In this document: positions 1 through 6,925 of the stretch, piece by piece
Numbering within the stretch: the stretch's first letter is position 1
Layout: every line of letters starts with the position of its first letter
Source: CAZZCS01 sp964652645
Lineage (GTDB): Bacteria > Cloacimonadota > Cloacimonadia > Cloacimonadales > Cloacimonadaceae
Assembly: GCA_964652645.1 (NCBI GenBank)
Contig: CAZZCS010000018.1
Coordinates: 1-31,575 of the forward strand
Direction of reading: 5' to 3'
Length of the DNA stretch: 31,575 bases
The notes under the pieces: generated by a model
What the model was told of the DNA's origin: nothing
The model's input: the letters and a program-made list of their open reading frames with translations, nothing else
Databases searched by the model: none
Program-made: the position numbers and the translations under genes

Positions 1-1
1 G

Positions 2-580
2 GATCATGTGAAGGCTTCTAACAAGAACGTAAACATATTCGTGCTGGATACCGAAGTCTATTCTAATACTGGTGGTCAGGCAAGTAAATCTACACCTTTG
101 GGTTCAGTAGCCAGATTCGCAGAAGCTGGTAAGGGGACTACAAAGAAAGACCTTGGTATGATGATGATGACTTACGGTTATGTGTATGTTGCCAGCATTG
201 CAATGGGATACAACAAAAACCAGGCCCTGCAGGCCATTATGGAAGCTGAAGCATATCCTGGCCCAGCTATCATTATTGCTTACGCTCCTTGCATAAATCA
301 CGGCATAGACATGAGCCAGGCCATGAAGCACGAGAAGAGAGCTGTCGAGACCGGCTACTGGCTGCTCTATCGCTATAATCCATTGAACAAGGCCCAAGGT
401 AAAAACCCTCTTACTCTGGATAGCAAGGAACCAAACGGTGACGTTCTTGAATTCATTGAGAGCGAGAAACGTTATTCCTCGATTAATAAAGTATTCCCGG
501 ATCGTGTCAAGGCGTTTAGAGCTGAGGCTGAAGCATGGCTCAAGGACAGATACGAGTACTATAAAAAACTGTCTCAATAG
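2..580 (+). CDS. nifJ: Pyruvate:ferredoxin (flavodoxin) oxidoreductase, C-terminal fragment
   Basis: This is the C-terminal end of the enzyme that decarboxylates pyruvate to acetyl-CoA and reduces ferredoxin or flavodoxin, central to anaerobic energy metabolism in the cytoplasm. The reading frame is open to the left edge (Asp-His precede the GTG at position 8), so the gene is cut by the window and that GTG is not the true start. About 192 residues remain of a family that usually has about 1,170. The visible region is the end of the thiamine-diphosphate-binding domain: LDTEVYSNTGGQ followed by ASKSTPLG is a family hallmark. It ends at TAG 578-580 and is followed at once by a hairpin at 595-622. 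Identification is firm; only the upstream part is missing. Confidence 0.96.
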   Translation, partial: DHVKASNKNVNIFVLDTEVYSNTGGQASKSTPLGSVARFAEAGKGTTKKDLGMMMMTYGYVYVASIAMGYNKNQALQAIMEAEAYPGPAIIIAYAPCINHGIDMSQAMKHEKRAVETGYWLLYRYNPLNKAQGKNPLTLDSKEPNGDVLEFIESEKRYSSINKVFPDRVKAFRAEAEAWLKDRYEYYKKLSQ

Positions 581-594
581 ACATAAATGACAAT

Positions 595-622
595 GCAAAG
601 TCCGGTGAAAGCCGGACTTTGC
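595..622 (+). terminator. Hairpin after nifJ, terminator-like
   Basis: A perfect 11-base-pair inverted repeat (GCAAAGTCCGG, 6-base loop, CCGGACTTTGC) begins 14 bases after the nifJ stop. The following bases are TTTATC, so the U-run is short, and the Shine-Dalgarno AAGGAG of the next gene lies only 7 bases further on. It could be a full terminator, a partial one allowing read-through, or a 3' RNA stabiliser. Confidence 0.65.
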
Positions 623-639
623 TTTATCAAGGAGCATTA

Positions 640-1194
640 ATGAAGTTTAGTTATCTTGTTCTGACGATGATCGTCTGTTTGATCTTGATAAACCCTCTGA
701 TTTCTAAAGCAACAAAGGAGAAACCAATGAAACCAGAAGAAATGAAGCAATTCCATGCGACAATGGCCCCGGCCCTATTCAATGCCTCATGGGAGTTATT
801 GGAAAAGCCAGACCGCAGTAGAGATGAAGAATCTCGCTTGATAAATATGGTTCATGCCTCTCTGTTTCATTGGCGTCAGATCGGAGAACCGGTGAATATT
901 CTGCGTGGAGAATGGATGATAGCTCATACATACACGTTGCTCAATCACAAAGAAGAAGCCCTGTATCATGCGGAGAATGCACTGATAAAGGCACAAGAGA
1001 TCGGCGCTCAAGATTGGGACCTTGCGTATGCCTATGAGGCAATGGCAAGAGCCCATGCCCTGAACCAGTCCAGGGAAGAGTTTACAAAGTTCTATCATAT
1101 GGCTATAGATGCCGGTAAACTTATCAAAGAGGATGGAGACCGTCAGCAGTTTGAGTCCGATATGAATGATGGAAACTGGTTCGGAATGAAGTAA
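640..1194 (+). CDS. Conserved uncharacterised helical (TPR-like) protein, possibly exported, with two candidate starts
   Basis: I cannot assign a function. The 184-residue product from ATG 640 (AAGGAG at 629-634, 5-base spacing) opens with a signal-peptide-like segment: Lys2, a hydrophobic stretch at residues 5-17, and a possible Ser-Lys-Ala cleavage site at 22-24. A second in-frame ATG at 727 has an even better AAAGGAG at 714-720 with 6-base spacing and would give a 155-residue cytoplasmic protein. The body is helical with TPR-like spacing, and the segments WELLEKPDRS, HASLFHWRQIG, RGEWMIAHTYTLL and DLAYAYEAMARAHA resemble, from memory, a conserved bacterial family of unknown role. The stop TAA is 3 bases from the ATG of the nucleotidyltransferase-like gene, so the two are probably co-transcribed. 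Confidence 0.8.
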   Translation: MKFSYLVLTMIVCLILINPLISKATKEKPMKPEEMKQFHATMAPALFNASWELLEKPDRSRDEESRLINMVHASLFHWRQIGEPVNILRGEWMIAHTYTLLNHKEEALYHAENALIKAQEIGAQDWDLAYAYEAMARAHALNQSREEFTKFYHMAIDAGKLIKEDGDRQQFESDMNDGNWFGMK

Positions 1195-1197
1195 GAG

Positions 1198-1959
1198 ATG
1201 TACTCAAGAAACGAAATATTACTGGCTTTGATTGATGTATTGAAGAATGAAGAATGTGCCATTGCTGCATGGGAGGGAGGTTCTGCGGCCACGGGTTTCG
1301 TTGATGAATATTCTGATTTGGATCTGATTATCGTATCTGAAGGGGAAGATGCCAACTATCTGTTTCAGGTGATTGATAAGCATTTTGAACTCAGGTATGG
1401 GATAGAAAGTTCTTTTCGAGTCCCAGAGCCTACCTGGCATAAAATGTCTCAATGCTTCTATTTTTTAAAGGAGACAGGAGACTACTTCTATTGTGATATT
1501 GCCATTGTTTCAAAGAGCAATCCTTCAAAACTTATGGAGCAGGACAGGCATGGAAAGGCCATTGTATATTTTGATAAGCTTGGGATCTACGATTCGACCC
1601 CCACAAGTGATCATCAGATAGATCAGATGCGTAAGCGTTTCTATGCTATTGCCACTGAATATGAATTTATCTCTATCAGGGAAACAAAGAAAGCTCTTGC
1701 CCGGAAGAATTGGATTGCAGCACATATGGGTTATTTGCAGTTCATCAACCGCAGTGTTGTGATCTTGCTTAACCTGAAATACAGACCACAGAAGGTTGAT
1801 TTTGGAATCAGATACGCCGATAGAGACTACCCACCTGAAGAAGCGATTAGACTGGAGCAATGGCTAAGAGTGAGCTCCATCGCAGATATACTGGCAAAGC
1901 TTCCAGAAGTACTGGATGTATACTATCAGCTCAAGCAAGAACTCCTGGTTTGGAGATAA
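1198..1959 (+). CDS. Nucleotidyltransferase-fold protein
   Basis: This 253-residue protein carries the signature of the polymerase-beta nucleotidyltransferase superfamily: Gly28-Ser29 followed by an Asp-x-Asp pair at 40 and 42 (YSDLDL), and a third candidate acidic residue at Asp100 in YFYCDIAIV. These would bind metal and nucleotide, so transfer of a nucleotide to a small molecule, protein or RNA is expected, but the acceptor is unknown. Known relatives include aminoglycoside and lincosamide adenylyltransferases and MNT antitoxins; nothing here identifies one of these. The C-terminal half (about 145-253) looks helical. It starts 3 bases after the preceding gene, with no strong Shine-Dalgarno, suggesting translational coupling. 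It faces the minus-strand response regulator across 13 bases with no hairpin between them. Confidence 0.82.
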   Translation: MYSRNEILLALIDVLKNEECAIAAWEGGSAATGFVDEYSDLDLIIVSEGEDANYLFQVIDKHFELRYGIESSFRVPEPTWHKMSQCFYFLKETGDYFYCDIAIVSKSNPSKLMEQDRHGKAIVYFDKLGIYDSTPTSDHQIDQMRKRFYAIATEYEFISIRETKKALARKNWIAAHMGYLQFINRSVVILLNLKYRPQKVDFGIRYADRDYPPEEAIRLEQWLRVSSIADILAKLPEVLDVYYQLKQELLVWR

Positions 1960-1972
1960 CTCGCTCTCTTAC

Positions 1973-2602
1973 CTACTTATTCTTTTTCAGTTCATCAAGC
2001 TGAGGCTTGATGTGGGTTTTGTAGCAAGTTGGGCAGATACTATGACTGAACATGGTATCGGTATGTTCAGAAATGTAAACTTCGACCTCTTCCCAATAGT
2101 TTTGATCCGTTCGGACTTTTTTACAATATGAACAGATGGGAAGTAGCTTTTCTAGTGATCTAATCTTTGCACCTGCCATCTCCAAGTCTTGCCTCTGTTT
2201 CTCGATCTTGAGTGCAGACTTTACTCTCACAACTAGCTCAATTGCTGAAAAAGGTTTTGCAATATAATCCATAGCACCCAGATCAAAGCTTTTCCTTAGT
2301 GGCTCGAGTTCCTCTTCAAGTGGAGCAGCAGTAATCATAATAACGGGAACATGGGCCATTTTGGGGTTTCCCTTTACAGCTTGCAATACGTCGTACCCAC
2401 TAATTCCGGGCATCATAATATCCAGTAGAATCAGACTGGGGATATTTTCCTCGGATGCGGTGAGCATCGCTTCTCCAGAGTAAAAGATCTTGACATTAGT
2501 AAAACCACTTTGTGATAGAATTGTGCTAAGTAACTTGAGGTTAATCGCATCATCATCAACTGCATAAATCGACATTTCTTGAAGCTCAAGGTTCGTACTC
2601 AT
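1973..2602 (-). CDS. Response regulator: receiver domain plus C-terminal four-cysteine domain
   Basis: This 209-residue protein has an N-terminal receiver domain (about 10-130) with the acidic triad Asp16-18, phospho-acceptor Asp61 in LLDIMMPG, Thr91 and Lys116 in AKPF. A predicted coiled linker (about 131-152) leads to a C-terminal module with CxxC pairs at 157/160 and 190/193, a likely zinc site. This module (LPICSYCKK through SICPTCY) occurs in signalling proteins of several bacterial phyla and its output is not well defined. There is no DNA-binding or enzymatic output domain, so it may act by protein interaction. GGAG lies before ATG 2602. It is the last gene of the minus-strand run, 21 bases after the S41 protease, and no histidine kinase is nearby. 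Confidence 0.9.
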   Translation of the reverse strand: MSTNLELQEMSIYAVDDDAINLKLLSTILSQSGFTNVKIFYSGEAMLTASEENIPSLILLDIMMPGISGYDVLQAVKGNPKMAHVPVIMITAAPLEEELEPLRKSFDLGAMDYIAKPFSAIELVVRVKSALKIEKQRQDLEMAGAKIRSLEKLLPICSYCKKVRTDQNYWEEVEVYISEHTDTMFSHSICPTCYKTHIKPQLDELKKNK

Positions 2603-2623
2603 TAGTTCTCCATATCCAGATTG

Positions 2624-4222
2624 TTAGTCTCTGAGAAGCGAGCTGGCATGCTCAAAGAGGGCTGCCATGGTGGGATACCGTTCCAAAAGCGCGATGGCCT
2701 GCTGAAGTTGCTTGTCCTGTCTGATCGCGATCTTATAAGCTTCTGTATCACCATATACTTTACCTATCAGTTCACTTTTTATGGTATTCTTGATGTAAGC
2801 TGCTGCACTGTCAACATCTGCTTTTGTATAGCTTATGGCTTTATCAGTGGCATAGCTCAGAAATTTATTAAAGAGGATGTCATCGATCTCAATATCAGAG
2901 GAGACCTTATGATCATGTTCTACTAAATAGTCCACAGCGAAATCAAAGAATAGGTTTTTACGTCTTAACTCTGCTCCGAACTGTGTAAGCAAATCTGATT
3001 CGATTTCGATATCTGGCGTAATGCCGCCCCCACCGAAGACTTTGCGGTTATTGACTGTGTAGTAAACGTTTTGATGGTTTTTCTCATCCTCACTGTCAAT
3101 CTCGTCTTTACTAACAGCTTCACCTCTCAAGAGCCTGTCATTGATTGCTTTGTGAATGCATCTGCCACTCTTGATGTAATAGTAGGAAGTAGTAATCTTG
3201 ATTCCGTTTCCGTTGCTCAAAGGAAAGAGCTGTTGAACAGATCCTTTCCCAAAAGTGGGTTTGCCGACAACGAGGCCTTTGTCCCAATCTTGAAGAGAAC
3301 CGGCAAAAATCTCTGAAGCAGACGCTGATGCTTCGTTTACAAGGACAATGATAGGGTAGTTACGTTCTTTAGTTCTAAATCTGGTATGATACTGTCTATT
3401 GGTGTTCTCAAGTCTGCCTTTGGTCTCAACCACGAGTTTATTGGCACCTATGAACTCATTGACGGTATCGATTGCCTGATCTAATAAGCCACCCGGATTC
3501 CAACGGAGATCAATGATAAGACCGTTTATACCATTGCCTTCCAGACTTGCCAGTGCTTCTCTTAGCTCTCTTGTGGTGTTTTCATTGAACTGGCTTATCC
3601 GGATGTATCCTCCACCGTTGTCGAGCATGAAGTAGTGAGTAACGCTTTTGATTTTTATGACTTCGCGGATGATCTCGAAATCAAGAGGCTTTGCTACGCC
3701 TGGTCTGGAGATCGTGATTATTACTTTTGTGCCCACATCTCCGCGCATTTTTTTGATAGCCTCATCAGTACTTACTGCGACTACACTTTCTCCATCGACT
3801 CTGATAATTCTATCTCCAGCCGTGATTCCCATCCGGAATGCTGGAGTACCCTCGATCGGTGATACCACCGTTATATAATCACCTTTCTTATCGATCTGAA
3901 TCCCAAGTCCTCCAAATTCCCCTTTGGTACTTGTGGTAAAATCGGCAAAATCATCTGGAGTAAAAAATGACGTGTGGGGATCTGCTGATCCCAACATCCC
4001 TATTATGGCTGCTTTTATCAGTTCTTCATCGTCAAGGTCGGTAACATAAGTCTGTTTTAGTTTTATCAATACCTCATTAAAAAGTTGGAGTTGAGAATAT
4101 AAGTCCGATTTCTTGGGACGACTTTGGGCAAATGCTTCACTAGCGCTGAAGAGCAGGATGCCACTTAGCACCCACACTCCCAAAATTGTGATTAGGGCGA
4201 TTTTTTGTTTCTTGAAAGTCAT
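2624..4222 (-). CDS. ctpA: S41 family C-terminal processing peptidase
   Basis: This is a periplasmic serine protease of the tail-specific (Ctp/Prc) family, 532 residues. The N-terminus has a basic start and a hydrophobic segment (about 8-32), a signal peptide or anchor. A PDZ domain spans about 100-180 (GGLGIQI, GDRIIRVDG). The S41 catalytic core spans about 190-410, with LIIDLRWNPGG, the nucleophile motif SASASE at 299-304 and the general-base Lys326 in TFGKGSVQ, the Ser/Lys dyad of the family. The C-terminal region (about 411-532) is helical. ATG 4222 overlaps the tmk stop by 4 bases (ATGA), so translation is coupled. Substrates are unknown; the family trims or degrades envelope proteins from their C-terminus. 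Confidence 0.94.
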   Translation of the reverse strand: MTFKKQKIALITILGVWVLSGILLFSASEAFAQSRPKKSDLYSQLQLFNEVLIKLKQTYVTDLDDEELIKAAIIGMLGSADPHTSFFTPDDFADFTTSTKGEFGGLGIQIDKKGDYITVVSPIEGTPAFRMGITAGDRIIRVDGESVVAVSTDEAIKKMRGDVGTKVIITISRPGVAKPLDFEIIREVIKIKSVTHYFMLDNGGGYIRISQFNENTTRELREALASLEGNGINGLIIDLRWNPGGLLDQAIDTVNEFIGANKLVVETKGRLENTNRQYHTRFRTKERNYPIIVLVNEASASASEIFAGSLQDWDKGLVVGKPTFGKGSVQQLFPLSNGNGIKITTSYYYIKSGRCIHKAINDRLLRGEAVSKDEIDSEDEKNHQNVYYTVNNRKVFGGGGITPDIEIESDLLTQFGAELRRKNLFFDFAVDYLVEHDHKVSSDIEIDDILFNKFLSYATDKAISYTKADVDSAAAYIKNTIKSELIGKVYGDTEAYKIAIRQDKQLQQAIALLERYPTMAALFEHASSLLRD

Positions 4223-4854
4223 TTATTCACTCCTAGTAATGAAAGAACTGATCTTGTGATTTGATGATTTATCAGATCAGGGCTCTGTGCACCATCAATG
4301 ACAACATATCGAAGAGGCTCGGATTTGGCAAGTAATAAGTACTGTTCCCTTACTTTTTCATGAAATGAGGTGTCCTCTAGCTCCATTCTGTCCAGAGCTC
4401 GCTCTGCTATCCGTTTAAGGCCAACCTTGACGGGAAGATCGATAAGAAAAGTGAGATCTGGTTTCCTGCCAAAGGTTGCAAAATGCGCAAGCTTATCGAT
4501 GAAATCGAGGTTGAGGTCTCTGGCGGCACCTTGATAGGCAATGGTCGAATCATTATACCGGTCGCATAGAACAACTTTGTGTGAGGCTAGTGCAGGTAAT
4601 ATCCATTGACCGGTATGCTGAGACCTACTTGCCATATAAAGAAGGAGTTCAGTCTCTGGAAGCATTTCCATATGCGCTGGATTCAGCAGAATTGCCCGAA
4701 TGGATTCCGAAATCTTGGGCCCGCCCGGTTCTCGAGTTATGAAAGTTTCAATACCTCGAAGTTGGAGAGCTGAATCAAGCATCTGGACTTGAGTGCTTTT
4801 CCCGCTACCCTCAATTCCCTCGAATGTGATAAAGAGACCTTGCTTTCCTATCAT
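4219..4854 (-). CDS. tmk: Thymidylate kinase
   Basis: The enzyme phosphorylates dTMP to dTDP with ATP, an essential step of dTTP synthesis in the cytoplasm. The 211-residue length is normal. Visible motifs are the P-loop FEGIEGSGKST (11-21), the REPGG segment at 41-45 that contacts dTMP, and the DRYNDSTIAYQGA motif from residue 98. A LID-like basic region follows (about 145-158). It lies between nadB and ctpA with 4-base ATGA overlaps on both sides, so it is within a coupled operon. Confidence 0.96.
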   Translation of the reverse strand: MIGKQGLFITFEGIEGSGKSTQVQMLDSALQLRGIETFITREPGGPKISESIRAILLNPAHMEMLPETELLLYMASRSQHTGQWILPALASHKVVLCDRYNDSTIAYQGAARDLNLDFIDKLAHFATFGRKPDLTFLIDLPVKVGLKRIAERALDRMELEDTSFHEKVREQYLLLAKSEPLRYVVIDGAQSPDLINHQITRSVLSLLGVNK

Positions 4855-6458
4855 ATTATGGTATCCGTTTTGTAGTTAATGTCATCTCTTTCTGGATAGT
4901 CAATCAGGAAATGTGCGCCTCGACTCTCTTTTCGAGAAAGGGCAGATCTAATCACAGATATGGCAATCACAGCGAGATTTCTGGTTTCGATTACTTCCTT
5001 ACGTACGGCATTGTGTTGGTAAAAATTGTTCACTTCGTTGAAAATGTTTTCCATTCGTGAAAGAGCATATTTGAGTAATCTGCGGCTCCGTCTGATTCCG
5101 ACATATCCGTGCATGATGGTTCCAATGATCTCACGATTATGAGATATCACGACCCATTCATTTTCGTTGAAATCGTCCATCTCTCTCCATTCGGGAATAG
5201 GGGGGAAGCTTACCTCATCTTGGTTCGACGGATGGTTCCCAGCATTGTATGCCACCACAAGGGCCTCAAGTAGGGAGTTGGAAGCCAATCGGTTGGCTCC
5301 ATTCAGGCCAGTGCAGGACACTTCACCAGCCACAAACAGATTTCGGATATCTGTTTGCCCATCTATCGTTGAGAGAACACCACCGCAAAAATAATGGGCT
5401 GCTGGAGCCACAGGGATGGGCTCTGAAGTAAAGTTTATTCCGTAATCCAAACATCTTTTTTTAATATAAGGAAAGTGAGTGTTAAGAGTAGTTTCTGGTA
5501 TGTGAGTGGCGTCAAGAAAGCAATACTTCTCTCCCCGTTTCTTGAGCTCTGCGTCAATGGCTCTGGAGACAATATCACGGGGGGCAAGGTTTCCCAGCGG
5601 ATGGTAGGCATCCATGAAACTAGTACCATCTGAGAGTTTGAGTACTGCACCTTCACCTCTCAGGGCTTCACTGATCAGAAATGTTTCTCCTTCAGGAGTA
5701 TAGAAGGCGGTCGGGTGAAACTGAACAAATTCCATATTTGCCAGTCTAGCTCCAGCCAGTCTTGCCATCGCCATCCCATCACCAGTCGCAACATCAGGGT
5801 TTGTATTATGTGAATAAACCAGAGAAGCTCCACCAGTTGCCAGCATAGTCTTCTTAGATCTGAAGATCTGCACCTGATTGGTCTCGGAATTCATGACATA
5901 AGCTCCCCAGCAAGTAATCCCGGGGATAAAGCCATTCTCCTGAGCTATGTGATGTTGAGTAATGAGATCAACGGCGATGTGATTCTCGAAAACTTCTATG
6001 GAATCTGTTTGAATACATTTGATAATCAGGGCCTGCATGATCTGGTGCCCTGTTGAATCGGCGGCATAGGCTACCCTGCGATGGCTGTGGCCACCCTCTT
6101 TGGTGAGGGACAGGTTTTCCAGACTCTTATCGTAATTCACATCGTTTCTGGTGAAATCTGTGCCAATATCAATCAGATATTGGATTAGCTTTGGTCCTTC
6201 CTGAATCACGTGTCTGATTACTTCTTTCTTCCCTAGTTCTGCTCCTGCCACCCAGGTATCCTGTATATGTTGTTCAAAACTATCCTGAGCACCGATCACA
6301 GCGGCGATACCACCCTGAGCGTATTCGGTGTTACAATCAGAAAGGCTTTTTTTTGTGACAATCGCCACCTTACCAAGTTTAGCCACCTGCAGGGCATACA
6401 CAAGTCCCGCTATGCCGCTTCCAATTACGAGAAAATCATAATCCTTCAATTTTCTCAT
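4851..6458 (-). CDS. nadB: L-aspartate oxidase
   Basis: NadB oxidises L-aspartate to iminoaspartate, the first step of de novo NAD synthesis. In anaerobes the electrons can go to fumarate. The 535-residue protein has the FAD-binding GSGIAG at 13-18, EYAQGGIAAVIG near 45-56, the HRRVAYAADSTGHQ region, LRGEGAVL and the HYFCGGV segment typical of aspartate oxidase, then the helical C-terminal domain of the succinate dehydrogenase/fumarate reductase flavoprotein family. Length and motif order favour NadB over SdhA/FrdA. It overlaps rimI and tmk by 4 bases each. NadA and NadC are not in the window. Confidence 0.94.
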   Translation of the reverse strand: MRKLKDYDFLVIGSGIAGLVYALQVAKLGKVAIVTKKSLSDCNTEYAQGGIAAVIGAQDSFEQHIQDTWVAGAELGKKEVIRHVIQEGPKLIQYLIDIGTDFTRNDVNYDKSLENLSLTKEGGHSHRRVAYAADSTGHQIMQALIIKCIQTDSIEVFENHIAVDLITQHHIAQENGFIPGITCWGAYVMNSETNQVQIFRSKKTMLATGGASLVYSHNTNPDVATGDGMAMARLAGARLANMEFVQFHPTAFYTPEGETFLISEALRGEGAVLKLSDGTSFMDAYHPLGNLAPRDIVSRAIDAELKKRGEKYCFLDATHIPETTLNTHFPYIKKRCLDYGINFTSEPIPVAPAAHYFCGGVLSTIDGQTDIRNLFVAGEVSCTGLNGANRLASNSLLEALVVAYNAGNHPSNQDEVSFPPIPEWREMDDFNENEWVVISHNREIIGTIMHGYVGIRRSRRLLKYALSRMENIFNEVNNFYQHNAVRKEVIETRNLAVIAISVIRSALSRKESRGAHFLIDYPERDDINYKTDTII

Positions 6459-6904
6459 TCTCCTGTTATCTTTTCATAATTGTCCAAACACATCACCACA
6501 GCATCTTCATCAGGTTTTGTATAGTAGTTCTTTCTGAGAGCGATTCTCTTGAATCCCAGGCTTTCATAAAGACTACGAGCCACTATGTTTGTTTCCCGAA
6601 CATCAAGATAAAAGATTTCAACTCCAGATTCTCCCATCACCTTGAACATCTCTTGCAGGAGCATTTTACCAATACCTTGATGTTGATAGTCTGGTGCTAC
6701 CGCTATGTTCACGATCGAGCACTCGTCTAGAACTACAATGCAGACAATAAAACCAATGATCTTATCATCGTGTTCGATAACGAATGCCTTATCCAGGATA
6801 CTGCCACTAAAAGCATCTTCTGGCCAGGGGTTTGAATACACAGATCGCTCGATATGTATCACAGATGGGATATCAGAATCAATCAGGGGTCTAAAAATAG
6901 TCAC
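6455..6904 (-). CDS. rimI: Ribosomal-protein-alanine N-acetyltransferase (GNAT)
   Basis: This 149-residue GNAT-fold acetyltransferase resembles RimI, which acetylates the N-terminal alanine of ribosomal protein S18. The acetyl-CoA-binding motif QHQGIGKMLL is at 74-83, preceded by the strand IVNIAVAPDY and followed by FYLDVRETNIVARSLYESLGF, all typical of RimI. It starts at GTG 6904 with GGAAG upstream, 21 bases after argS, and overlaps nadB by 4 bases. RimI is often near tsaB/tsaD, but neither is here, so the exact substrate is inferred from similarity only. Confidence 0.88.
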   Translation of the reverse strand: MTIFRPLIDSDIPSVIHIERSVYSNPWPEDAFSGSILDKAFVIEHDDKIIGFIVCIVVLDECSIVNIAVAPDYQHQGIGKMLLQEMFKVMGESGVEIFYLDVRETNIVARSLYESLGFKRIALRKNYYTKPDEDAVVMCLDNYEKITGE

Positions 6905-6925
6905 TGAATACTTCCACTGTGTAGA

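Noticed and set aside
104..637. 177-codon minus-strand frame opposite nifJ
   Set aside because: Lies antisense to the clearly conserved nifJ coding region and spans its terminator; composition is that of a shadow frame.
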